This document shows positions 37,765 through 45,479 of a stretch of DNA of 64,000 nucleotides, in pieces. The notes under the pieces were generated by a model. It worked only from the letters and a program-made list of their open reading frames with translations. It had not been told where the DNA came from and ran no database searches. The position numbers and the translations under genes are program-made. This DNA comes from Sulfurovum sp. GTDB taxonomy: Bacteria; Campylobacterota; Campylobacteria; Campylobacterales; Sulfurovaceae. The stretch's first letter is position 1; the number at the start of each line of letters is the position of its first letter. Location of the stretch: positions 1-64,000 of the forward strand of contig JANTHR010000001.1 of assembly GCA_024762315.1 (NCBI GenBank). Direction: 5' to 3'.

Positions 37765-38262
37765 ATGCAAAATTATTCAACACTTCAGATACAGTCTATA
37801 GCCATACTTGTTATTTTTCTTCTTTATTTTCTATATAAACTAAGAGTACTTTTTAAAAAGCTAAGAAACAAAAGTCTGCTTGAACGTAACAGAACACTTA
37901 AGAAACTCAAACGCCTTTCCTGGGATGATTTTGAGCTTTTGTGTATGGAACTGTTTTCTAAAAAGGGCTGGAAGGTTCTTGGTAATGAGAAGAAAGGTGC
38001 TGACGGCGGAGTGGACATTTGGATGAAAAAGCGCTCTTTTACAAAAAAAAATATCTCTGCCATAGTGCAGTGCAAACGCTATGATGATGCGATGGTAACC
38101 ATAAAAGTCGTGAGGGAGATGTACGGGTTGATGTATGAATATGAAGTAGATAAAGCCTATGTCGTTACGACAAGCCGATTTACAAAAGAGTGTTACAGAT
38201 TTGTCGAAAATAAAAATATGGTTCTGATAGATGGAGAGGCTTTAGTGAAAATGATCAACTAA
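37765..38262 (+). CDS. Membrane-anchored Mrr-type restriction-endonuclease-fold protein
   Basis: A 165-residue protein. An N-terminal membrane helix (about residues 9-27) is followed by a basic linker. The Mrr-cat-like core then shows [19 protein letters not shown], the acidic [10 protein letters not shown] and AIVQCKRY, that is, the D...QxK motif of PD-(D/E)xK nucleases. All three catalytic positions seem intact. [11 protein letters not shown] follows, as in Mrr proteins. No methylase is adjacent, so a classical restriction pair is unlikely; substrate and purpose are unknown. It ends convergent with rubredoxin, overlapping by 4 bases. Confidence 0.85.
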   Translation: MQNYSTLQIQSIAILVIFLLYFLYKLRVLFKKLRNKSLLERNRTLKKLKRLSWDDFELLCMELFSKKGWKVLGNEKKGADGGVDIWMKKRSFTKKNISAIVQCKRYDDAMVTIKVVREMYGLMYEYEVDKAYVVTTSRFTKECYRFVENKNMVLIDGEALVKMIN

Positions 38263-38429
38263 TCCTCTTCATACACCTCAAAATCCTCTTTACCTACGCC
38301 ACAATCCGGACATTCCCAATCGTCAGGGATATCCTCAAACGGTGTTCCCGGAGCTATGCCGCTGTCAGGATCACCCACTGCAGGGTCATAAATATATTCA
38401 CATACGCTACAAATGTATTTTTGGCTCAT
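38259..38429 (-). CDS. Rubredoxin
   Basis: A 56-residue minus-strand frame. Two iron-binding pairs are clear: CSVC (residues 7-10) and CPDC (residues 40-43). Between them lie [17 protein letters not shown] and [14 protein letters not shown], the canonical rubredoxin core. It is a small electron carrier with a single iron, often supplying oxygen- or peroxide-reducing enzymes. AAGGAT lies 8 bases before the ATG. Length is typical. Its stop overlaps the end of the Mrr-like gene on the other strand. Confidence 0.96.
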   Translation of the reverse strand: MSQKYICSVCEYIYDPAVGDPDSGIAPGTPFEDIPDDWECPDCGVGKEDFEVYEED

Positions 38430-38501
38430 TATATATCCTTTTTAAAAATATACTTATACAGAGTGTAATCTGTGTTGAATTTGAGTGTAATCTTAACATG
38501 G

Positions 38502-38507
38502 TAAAAT
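38502..38507 (+). promoter_or_regulatory. -10 box upstream of fabD
   Basis: TAAAAT at 38502-38507, 33 nt before the chosen fabD start and after the rubredoxin start on the opposite strand. Its presence supports the shorter fabD start. Confidence 0.4.
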
Positions 38508-38539
38508 ACGATACTTATTTTACTTCAAAGGGACACCGT

Positions 38540-39478
38540 ATGTCGATCAAATGTGCATTTTTATTTCCGGGGCAAGGTTCACAAGCTGTCGGAATGGGAC
38601 AAGACTTTTTTAACAACTCTGATGTAGCAAAGCAAATGGTAGCAGATGCCAGCGCTAGAACAGGTATAGACTTTGAGAAACTTCTTTTTACACAGAATGA
38701 TGATCTTGAAAAAACAGAATTCACGCAACCGGCTATTTTGCTTGTATCTGCCATAGCATACAAGTTGTTTGAAGACGAGATGCCAATCAAGCCTGTGTAT
38801 GCTTTGGGTCACTCTTTGGGAGAATTTTCTGCACTGGTAAGTGTGGGTGCTTTGGATGCCATAGATGCAGTAGAGTTGGTTAACCTTCGCGGTAAGCTGA
38901 TGGCTGAGGCGTGTGCAGGTCAGGATGTGGGGATGCTGGTATCACTCGGTCTTGATGACAAAACAGTCGAAGATATTTGTGCGGCACAAAGAGAAGCAGG
39001 GATGAAAGTCTGGCCGGTGAACTACAATGCAGAGGGGCAGATAGTTATCGCAGGGATCAAGCCTGATCTTGAAAAGCTTGAGCCTATTTTGAAAGAAGCA
39101 AAAGCAAGACGTGCAATGCTTCTTAACATGTCTGTAGCATCTCACTGTCCGCTGCTTGAGAGTGCGGTTGCTCCTTTAGCCGAGAAACTGACAGAAGTGC
39201 TGAAAGATGAGTTTATTGCACCGGTGATCTCAAATGTAACAGCAAAAGGTTACAGCAGTAAAGCTGAGGCACTGGATCTTCTTCCTAAGCAGTTGGTATC
39301 ACCTGTACTGTATAAGCAGTCTATTGCTGATTTTGATGATAGTGTGGACTGTTATGTTGAGTTTGGTCATGGTGGGGTGCTTAAAGGGTTAAATCGTCGG
39401 GCTACGAAAAAGCCTCATTTTGTGGTTTCTGATATGGCTTCGTTGGAAGCTGCAATTTCTGCTATTAAAGAATTGTAA
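38540..39478 (+). CDS. fabD: Malonyl-CoA--ACP transacylase
   Basis: A 312-residue enzyme that loads malonyl groups on ACP for fatty-acid synthesis. CAFLFPGQGSQAVGMG is the family start, and the nucleophile serine lies in ALGHSLGEFSAL. The open frame reaches back to 38342, but those 66 extra codons have no similarity to the family and run antisense to rubredoxin. The ATG at 38540 has AAAGGGA at proper spacing. Length then matches the family. Confidence 0.97.
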   Translation: MSIKCAFLFPGQGSQAVGMGQDFFNNSDVAKQMVADASARTGIDFEKLLFTQNDDLEKTEFTQPAILLVSAIAYKLFEDEMPIKPVYALGHSLGEFSALVSVGALDAIDAVELVNLRGKLMAEACAGQDVGMLVSLGLDDKTVEDICAAQREAGMKVWPVNYNAEGQIVIAGIKPDLEKLEPILKEAKARRAMLLNMSVASHCPLLESAVAPLAEKLTEVLKDEFIAPVISNVTAKGYSSKAEALDLLPKQLVSPVLYKQSIADFDDSVDCYVEFGHGGVLKGLNRRATKKPHFVVSDMASLEAAISAIKEL

Positions 39479-39488
39479 TAGCTTCTTT

Positions 39489-39510
39489 TTCCCATCTGTT
39501 CCGGTGGGAA
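39489..39510 (+). terminator. Hairpin behind fabD
   Basis: TTCCCATC (39489-39496) and GGTGGGAA (39503-39510) pair with one T-G wobble around TGTTCC, 10 bases after the fabD stop. TTAATATG follows, a poor T-run. Modest terminator, or another REP-like core. Confidence 0.4.
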
Positions 39511-39594
39511 TTAATATGTGAATTGTTTTTTTGGTTTATTTTAATTCCTTATGAGGTGATTGTGATGGTGTTTACAATCTTGCTAGAGACAAGA

Positions 39595-39637
39595 CACGCC
39601 TTGCGTGATTAATGTAGGGTGCGTTTGCCAACGCACC
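39595..39637 (+). repeat. REP-like palindrome (family A, copy 4) before mtnN
   Basis: GTAGGGTGCGTT (39614-39625) followed by TGCC and AACGCACC (39630-39637): the GGTGCGTT/AACGCACC stem is a perfect 8 bp. A small CACGC-CTT-GCGTG hairpin (39595-39607) precedes it. It ends just before the AAAAAGGA ribosome site of mtnN. Confidence 0.6.
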
Positions 39638-39650
39638 AAAAAGGATTGAT

Positions 39651-40340
39651 GTGAAAATAGCTATTATGGGTGCGATGCCTGAAGAGGTGGAGCCGATTGT
39701 CGCCAAGCTGGATAACTTGAATGTTGTGGAATATGCTGAAAACAAGTACTATGAGGGGAGTTATCACGGTCATGAGGTGGTTGTAGCTTATTCGAAAATA
39801 GGAAAGGTATTTGCAACGCTCACTGCAACGATCCTCATAGAGAAGTTCGGTTGTGACACTTTGCTTTTCTCAGGTGTGGCAGGTGCAATATCTCCTGATC
39901 TTAAAGTAGGTGATCTTATCATCGCTAAGAGTCTGTGTCAGCATGATTTGGACATTACGGCTTTTGGCCACCCTTACGGGTATGTTCCCGAAGGTGAAGT
40001 GTATGTGGCTTCGGATGAGAAATTGAGAGAGGTGGCAAAGCAGGTTGCTTCACAAAAAGGATTAACACTTAAAGAGGGCATCATCGCCACGGGTGATCAG
40101 TTTGTGGCAAATGAAGAACGTAAGCACTGGATAGGTGAGACATTTAAAGCAGATGCTTTGGAGATGGAAGGTGCAGCGGTTGCTGTAGTCTGTTCAGCCT
40201 TGAATGTGCCGTTCTTTGTCTTACGTGCCATCTCTGATGCAGCAGATATGGATGCAGGATTTGATTTTGATAAATTTTTGGAGTCTTCTGCAAAGATCAG
40301 TGCTGATTTTATCCTCTCAATGGTGGAAGAGATACAATAA
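39651..40340 (+). CDS. mtnN: 5'-methylthioadenosine/S-adenosylhomocysteine nucleosidase
   Basis: A 229-residue nucleosidase cleaving MTA, SAH and deoxyadenosine; in Campylobacterota also aminofutalosine for menaquinone. IAIMGAMPEEV starts the family. LLFSGVAGAI and the catalytic acid segment ALEMEGAAVAVVC, then FVLRAISDAAD with the catalytic Asp, are all present. The start is GTG at 39651 behind AAAAAGGA. Downstream lies ttcA-like; the order fabD-mtnN-ttcA-like matches C. jejuni as I recall. Confidence 0.96.
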   Translation: MKIAIMGAMPEEVEPIVAKLDNLNVVEYAENKYYEGSYHGHEVVVAYSKIGKVFATLTATILIEKFGCDTLLFSGVAGAISPDLKVGDLIIAKSLCQHDLDITAFGHPYGYVPEGEVYVASDEKLREVAKQVASQKGLTLKEGIIATGDQFVANEERKHWIGETFKADALEMEGAAVAVVCSALNVPFFVLRAISDAADMDAGFDFDKFLESSAKISADFILSMVEEIQ

Positions 40341-40345
40341 TTTCG

Positions 40346-40418
40346 CAGCATGTTGTCCCCTCGCAACATGCTGTAATATCATGCATAATTTTGGTGTTGT
40401 GAGGGCGCAGCATCCTAC
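40346..40418. repeat. REP-like palindromes (family A, divergent copy 5) between mtnN and ttcA-like
   Basis: CAGCATGTTG (40346-40355) and CAACATGCTG (40364-40373) form a perfect 10-bp stem around 8 nt. A second stretch (40393-40418) runs GGTGTTGTGAGGGCGC to GCATCCTAC, ending with the inverted family A head (GTAGGATGC on the minus strand). Together they fill the 90-base gap. Confidence 0.5.
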
Positions 40419-40430
40419 AAAGAGAGAAAA

Positions 40431-41225
40431 GTGGAAAAAAGAAGAGAACAAAGTAAAACCATTCCCATGAGTAAAAAACTCCTCAAGGTCATAGGCAAGA
40501 CCAATGCCGAGTTCAGACTCATCGGTGAGGGCGATAAAGTACTTGTCGGGCTTAGCGGAGGTAAAGACTCACTGGCTTTAGTACATGCGCTTAAACATGT
40601 ACAAAGACATGCACCCTTTAAATTCGAATTTGAAGCCTGTACCGTTAAGTATGGAATGCCGGATGAGCATTATGAGTTTTTGAGTAAGCATTGTGAAGAG
40701 TACGGCATCAAACATACGGTGTACGATACCAATATCTTTGAGATCTCCCATGATACGATTCGTGAAAATTCTTCATTTTGTTCATATTTCTCCCGCATGA
40801 GAAGGGGAGCGCTCTATACCTTCGCAGAAGAAGGCGGCTTTAACAAAGTAGCACTGGGGCACCACTTCGATGACACAGTAGAGAGTTTCTTTATGAACAT
40901 GTTCTACAATGGAACCATGAGAGCCTTGGCTCCCATCTACAAAACAGGCAGAGGTTTCCACCTCATTCGCCCACTCATCCAAGCCAGAGAATCACAGCTT
41001 CGTGCTTTTGCTGAAGAGAATAACCTACAGGTCATTGGTGATGAAGCCTGTCCTGCGATGTTAAAAGATGTCAAAATGCCTCATGCCAGAGCCTCTACCA
41101 AAGTATGGCTGGCAGAACTTGAAAAAGAGAATAAAGACGTGTTTAAAATGTTCAAGGCTTCTTTCAAACACATTCATGATGATACATTTTTAGACCCTGA
41201 ACGTTGGGATAGGGATGATATTTGA
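40431..41225 (+). CDS. TtcA-like tRNA thiolation/PP-loop protein
   Basis: A 264-residue adenine-nucleotide alpha-hydrolase. The PP-loop is SGGKDS (residues 42-47). FSRMRRGALY and ALGHHFDDTVESFFMNMFYNG (read in parts) match TtcA, the enzyme for 2-thiocytidine at tRNA position 32. TtcA holds an iron-sulfur cluster through CxxC plus a distal Cys. Here C117 is kept, but the second position is F120; a distal Cys is found in EACPAM. So one ligand appears missing. The start is GTG at 40431 with AGAGAG upstream; ATG at 40467 has no ribosome site. It overlaps rluD by 4 bases. Confidence 0.85.
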   Translation: MEKRREQSKTIPMSKKLLKVIGKTNAEFRLIGEGDKVLVGLSGGKDSLALVHALKHVQRHAPFKFEFEACTVKYGMPDEHYEFLSKHCEEYGIKHTVYDTNIFEISHDTIRENSSFCSYFSRMRRGALYTFAEEGGFNKVALGHHFDDTVESFFMNMFYNGTMRALAPIYKTGRGFHLIRPLIQARESQLRAFAEENNLQVIGDEACPAMLKDVKMPHARASTKVWLAELEKENKDVFKMFKASFKHIHDDTFLDPERWDRDDI

Positions 41226-42181
41226 ACCGTAAGCAATTTGTATCTGCCTCTTCTGGGCGTATAGACAAGATCCTGGCTTATGAACTCAATGTCAGCCGCA
41301 ATCAAGTAGAAAAACTCATCAAAGACGGTCTTGTGTCTGTCAATGGAAAAGTTGTCACCAAGACCAGCTTTAAAGTCTCAGAAGATGATGAGATAGCCTA
41401 TGAGTTCAAAGAAGCAGAGAAACGCGAGCCTGTGGAAGTGGATTTTGATGTTGAGGTGTTGTATGAGGATGAGTATCTGCTTGTAGTCAACAAACCTAGT
41501 GGATTGGTTGTCCATCCCGCTCCTTCGGTTAAAGAGCCTACACTTGTGGACTGGCTTATTAAAAAAGGTATTTCTCTCTCTACTATCTCCGGGGAAGAGC
41601 GGCATGGGATCGTACACCGTATAGACAAAGAAACTACAGGTGCATTGGTGATCGCAAAAGACAACAAGACCCATGAAGAACTAAGTAAACAGTTGCAGGA
41701 CAAAAGTATGGGGCGCTACTATTTGGCACTCATAGACCATCCTTTAAAAGAGGATGTACTGGTGGACAGGCCCATAGGACGCAACCCGAAGAACAGGCTC
41801 AAAATGGATGTCGTACCTCATGGGAAACCTGCCAAAACAGCCTTTAAAAAGCTTTTGACCTCTGCGTATGATGTGGAACTCATCGCTGCAAAACTCTTTA
41901 CGGGAAGAACCCATCAGATTCGCGTGCATCTAAACACTTTGGGGCGGCATATCCTGGGTGATGATTTATATGGCTTTAAGACCAAAAGAGATAAAATTCC
42001 AAGAGTTTATCTGCATGCATATCTATTATATTTGACACACCCGGTAAGTGGTAAGAAAATGGAGTTCACCGCTCCTCTTTTTGATGATATGACAACATTT
42101 ATGACAAAATATTTTGATCAAGGCGAAATCAATGAAAAAATCGATCCTCTTACTCTGGGTTCCGGCTTTACTGCTGTTTAA
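41222..42181 (+). CDS. rluD: RluA/RluD-family rRNA pseudouridine synthase
   Basis: A 319-residue enzyme. An S4 RNA-binding domain (about residues 10-65, NQVEKLIKDGLVSVNGK) is followed by the catalytic domain with VHRIDKETTGALVIAKD, which carries the catalytic aspartate. FTGRTHQIRVHL is the second conserved motif. The target is probably 23S rRNA, but RluC versus RluD specificity cannot be decided by eye. TTG start at 41222. The last 50 bases overlap the following lipoprotein gene. Confidence 0.93.
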   Translation: MNRKQFVSASSGRIDKILAYELNVSRNQVEKLIKDGLVSVNGKVVTKTSFKVSEDDEIAYEFKEAEKREPVEVDFDVEVLYEDEYLLVVNKPSGLVVHPAPSVKEPTLVDWLIKKGISLSTISGEERHGIVHRIDKETTGALVIAKDNKTHEELSKQLQDKSMGRYYLALIDHPLKEDVLVDRPIGRNPKNRLKMDVVPHGKPAKTAFKKLLTSAYDVELIAAKLFTGRTHQIRVHLNTLGRHILGDDLYGFKTKRDKIPRVYLHAYLLYLTHPVSGKKMEFTAPLFDDMTTFMTKYFDQGEINEKIDPLTLGSGFTAV

Positions 42182-42806
42182 TGGCTGTGCGGGCATTAAA
42201 GGGCTGCTTATTTATGATAAAAATCCTACACTCCCGACCATCACTAAAGTTAGGGCACTGCCTACGATGAGTTCAGTAGGTTTCGAATGGAAAAAAATAG
42301 AAGATAAAAGAGTGCATGGCATAAATATCTATAGAGGCTCTCCATCTGATAGATTTGGTACGGATCAGGGTTTTAAACGTATTGGAACGGTAGGAAACCG
42401 CTATGGTACACATTTTGTAGATACACATGTGAAGCCAAATACAACCTATCTTTATACTTTCACTACTTTTTACATGGGTGAAGAATCAAATCACGGTGCT
42501 ATCCTAAAAGTAAAAACACGCCCGCCTTTTGCAGGGGTTTCATTTGTGCAAGCCTATAAAGTTGCACCGGGTGTTGTAAAACTTCTTTGGAGGCCGCACC
42601 CGAGTGAGAGGGTCAACGCCTACATTATAGAACGTTCGGTCAATGGCGGAAAGTGGAAATATGTAGCACAGGTCGAAGGGCAATTGATGGCTGAGTATAT
42701 TGACAGCTTCATTCATACCGGCGGTACGTATGCATATCGTGTTATTGCAAAAAGTTATGACGGCATTAGATCCAAACCAAGCCAAGTTACACGTATTTCA
42801 TTCTAA
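42132..42806 (+). CDS. Fibronectin type III-domain lipoprotein, FlpA-like
   Basis: A 224-residue outer-membrane lipoprotein candidate. A signal peptide ends with the lipobox FNGC. Two FN3-type domains follow, about residues 38-122 (LPTITKVRALPTMSSVGFEW in parts; TYLYTFTTFYMGEES) and 128-224 (VKLLWRPH; YAYRVIAKSYDG). By order (rluD-this-trmB) it corresponds to C. jejuni Cj1279c/FlpA, a fibronectin-binding adhesin, as I recall. In a free-living species the ligand must be something else. The ATG at 42132 has AAGGCG upstream; the frame extends to a TTG at 42114. Confidence 0.85.
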   Translation: MKKSILLLWVPALLLFNGCAGIKGLLIYDKNPTLPTITKVRALPTMSSVGFEWKKIEDKRVHGINIYRGSPSDRFGTDQGFKRIGTVGNRYGTHFVDTHVKPNTTYLYTFTTFYMGEESNHGAILKVKTRPPFAGVSFVQAYKVAPGVVKLLWRPHPSERVNAYIIERSVNGGKWKYVAQVEGQLMAEYIDSFIHTGGTYAYRVIAKSYDGIRSKPSQVTRISF

Positions 42807-42820
42807 CAGGACAATTGCGA

Positions 42821-43990
42821 ATGCCACATTTAAAAGTTACTCCGTTCGACAGTTCTGCCATAGAGCACAAGATCCTCCAAAGTGATATCATTACTTTTAG
42901 AGCAAAGGCTTTGAAGGGTGGTGATGAACTCCTGGGGGTGGAGCATGGCGGGGAAGAATTTTTGCTTCAGATCAAACCTGATGAAAAAGCAACCCTTGTT
43001 AAATACGACAAAGTGACCAGACCCCTGAAAGTCAATCTTTTAAAAGAAGCACTGGACCAAGTCTCCAAAGATCTGGAGCTTGAGATAGAGAGTTCAAACA
43101 TCGCCATCTCGAATAGCAAACCGACACTCTCTTCTGAGTATTTTAAGAAAATAGAAGATTTTGAGCATATTACTTCCCCAAAAGAAAAGATCTCTGTTGA
43201 GGTAGGGTTTGGGTCGGGAAGACATCTGCTCCATCAGGCAAAGAAGAATCCGGATACACTTTTTATAGGGCTTGAGATACATACGCCTTCAGCACAACAG
43301 GTGCTCAAACAGATAGAACTGCAGGAACTGGATAACATCTGGGTGGTGAATTATGATGCAAGACTCTTTTTGGAAATGCTCCCTTCCAATGTCTGTGAAC
43401 AGATATTTGTTCATTTTCCAGTCCCCTGGGACAAGAAGCCGCATCGCCGTGTCATTAGTCCCTCTTTTCTGGATGAGAGCATACGTGTGCTTAGAAAGGG
43501 AGGACGTCTGGAGCTTCGAACAGACAGTGATAAATACTTCTGGTATTCGCTGGAGACTTTCTTTTCTGTGCCTAAAACAGAGGTAGAAATACGAAAGAAC
43601 GAAGCTTTGGAAGTGACCAGTAAGTACGAAGCAAGATGGCGTAGACAGGAGAAAGATATCTATGATGTCTATGTTAAATGCGGAGAAAATTCAGAACCTA
43701 AAGTATTGAACATAGATTTTAATTTTAATATTGTAAAATATAGAAAAGGTTTGGAAGAAACTTTACCCAAAAAAGCACTTGTCTTTGATGGATACTTTGT
43801 GCACTTTGAACGTATGTATAAAACAGGGAACGAAAAACTCCTTATTAAATGTGCATTCGGAAGTTTTGACAGACCTGAACATAAATATATTTTGATAGAA
43901 GAGAACAGTTGCAGATACTTTGTCTCACCTCCTGTGAAGACTACGGTCAACTATGAAGCACATCAAAAAATAATGGAACTTTTATCTTAA
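42821..43990 (+). CDS. trmB: tRNA (guanine-N7)-methyltransferase, long form
   Basis: A 389-residue protein. The SAM-binding TrmB core begins near residue 125 with ISVEVGFGSGRHLL. FIGLEIHTPSAQQV, IFVHFPVPWDKKPHRR and RLELRTDSDKYF follow, the usual motifs for m7G46 formation. N- and C-terminal extensions of over 100 residues each make it much longer than the E. coli enzyme (about 240), which is typical of Campylobacterota. ATG at 42821 follows AGGA by 9 bases; TTG at 42815 is less likely. Confidence 0.94.
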   Translation: MPHLKVTPFDSSAIEHKILQSDIITFRAKALKGGDELLGVEHGGEEFLLQIKPDEKATLVKYDKVTRPLKVNLLKEALDQVSKDLELEIESSNIAISNSKPTLSSEYFKKIEDFEHITSPKEKISVEVGFGSGRHLLHQAKKNPDTLFIGLEIHTPSAQQVLKQIELQELDNIWVVNYDARLFLEMLPSNVCEQIFVHFPVPWDKKPHRRVISPSFLDESIRVLRKGGRLELRTDSDKYFWYSLETFFSVPKTEVEIRKNEALEVTSKYEARWRRQEKDIYDVYVKCGENSEPKVLNIDFNFNIVKYRKGLEETLPKKALVFDGYFVHFERMYKTGNEKLLIKCAFGSFDRPEHKYILIEENSCRYFVSPPVKTTVNYEAHQKIMELLS

Positions 43991-44002
43991 AGGAAATCTA
44001 GG

Positions 44003-44677
44003 ATGTCTAATGTAATCAATGCTTCACATATCACTCTTGCGTATGACAATGGTGAAAAAGAGATCATTAAAGATGCAAGTTTCAGCATTAAAAAAGGGGA
44101 GTTCGTTTTTATTACCGGACCCAGTGGTTCAGGTAAGTCGACACTCCTTAAAGCACTTTACGGTGCATTGAAGCCTACGGAAGGTAGCCTTGTAGTAGGT
44201 GGTTTGGACCTGGCTAGTGTTGGACAGAGTAAACTGCAGGAGTTAAGGACGCATTTAGGGATCATCTTTCAGGACTATAAACTGGTCAATGAGTGGACGG
44301 TGGCCAAAAATGTGGTACTTCCTCTGATGATAGCGGGGTATTCTGTAGATGTTCAGAATACACAGGCGCAACGACTGCTTAAACATGTCAAACTTTCAGA
44401 ACATGCAGACAAATATCCGTTGGAACTTAGCGGTGGAGAGCAACAGCGGGTGGGTGTGGCTAGAGCATTGTCCAAAAACCCGGTAGTTATTTTGGCAGAT
44501 GAGCCTACAGGAAACCTGGATGACTACTCGTCCAATGTGATCTGGGACCTCATGGAGAATGCCTGTCAGCAGCTCGATACAACCGTATTGGTGGTAACAC
44601 ACAAGATCCCGACGATCTTCTCTTTGCCTTATAGACATTTTATTATAGAAAGCAAGGGTGTGTATGAAGTTCATTAA
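44003..44677 (+). CDS. ftsE: Cell-division ATP-binding protein FtsE
   Basis: A 224-residue ABC ATPase. Walker [10 protein letters not shown], signature [15 protein letters not shown], Walker [13 protein letters not shown] and the H-loop VVTHK are intact. FtsEX does not transport; it transmits ATP cycling across the membrane to switch on septal peptidoglycan hydrolysis through an EnvC-type activator, which is encoded two genes downstream. It overlaps ftsX by 20 bases. Confidence 0.95.
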   Translation: MSNVINASHITLAYDNGEKEIIKDASFSIKKGEFVFITGPSGSGKSTLLKALYGALKPTEGSLVVGGLDLASVGQSKLQELRTHLGIIFQDYKLVNEWTVAKNVVLPLMIAGYSVDVQNTQAQRLLKHVKLSEHADKYPLELSGGEQQRVGVARALSKNPVVILADEPTGNLDDYSSNVIWDLMENACQQLDTTVLVVTHKIPTIFSLPYRHFIIESKGVYEVH

Positions 44678-45479
44678 AAACCATCTTATGTTCATTTTGC
44701 CCTTGATGGCTATTTTGCTTGGTATAGAGTTCTACCTTGTTTTTGACCGTACAACGAATTCCTATGAAAAAGGTCTTAAGGAGGGCTACTCTATGCTTGT
44801 AGTCACCAATAAACCTATGGAACTCTCTGTATTTAAAGCACTTAACAGGCACATTAGCAATGCCCAGAAGATCAAAAGAGAGAGCATTGTCTCAGAGATA
44901 GCAAAAGGCGTAAGTAAAAGCAGCAGTAAAGAGATACTGGCATCTTTACCGTATTTTTATAACGTGGGATTGGATTCCTATCTCAGTACATCCGGACTCA
45001 ACAAGATAAAAGCAGATCTTGAGGCAGACAAGAACATTAAAAAGGTTGAGACCTTCGGAAGCAGTTACAGTTCGAGTTATAGACTCTTTTCATTTATCAA
45101 GTTCACATTGAAACTCTTCATTGTATTTATGGGGGTAGTGAGTCTTTTTCTTATTATCAAACAGATGGAAATATGGAAATACGCACATAAAGAGCGTATG
45201 CAGGTGATGGAGATATTCGGTGCACCATTGATGTTGCGGTCCGGGGTGCTCTTTAAGGTGGCTATTGCAGACGCTTTTATCGCTACGCTTCTGACTTCTG
45301 CGATCTTCCTATATGTGAAGTTCCAATGGGCAGCCAACAGCGGTATTGATGTGATGATGGAAAATCAGGAAGAGCTCTTCAGATTAAGTGATATCGCTAT
45401 TCTTTTAAGTTCAGCACTGCTTATTGTCGTTATTGCAGTCTACTCGGTAGTCTTTTCGAGTAAGGGAGTAGAGGAGTGA
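44658..45479 (+). CDS. ftsX: Cell-division protein FtsX
   Basis: A 273-residue permease-like protein. Four membrane helices are visible: one near the N-terminus (about 8-28), one at about 148-170, one at about 205-228 and one at about 245-266. The periplasmic loop between the first two helices is the expected EnvC-binding region. It overlaps ftsE by 20 bases and the following gene by 4, so the three are coupled. Confidence 0.9.
   Translation: MCMKFIKNHLMFILPLMAILLGIEFYLVFDRTTNSYEKGLKEGYSMLVVTNKPMELSVFKALNRHISNAQKIKRESIVSEIAKGVSKSSSKEILASLPYFYNVGLDSYLSTSGLNKIKADLEADKNIKKVETFGSSYSSSYRLFSFIKFTLKLFIVFMGVVSLFLIIKQMEIWKYAHKERMQVMEIFGAPLMLRSGVLFKVAIADAFIATLLTSAIFLYVKFQWAANSGIDVMMENQEELFRLSDIAILLSSALLIVVIAVYSVVFSSKGVEE

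Noticed and set aside
38342-38539. 66-codon N-terminal extension of fabD
   Set aside because: It runs antisense to the rubredoxin gene, has no FabD similarity and no ribosome site, while the ATG at 38540 has AAAGGGA and yields the family length.
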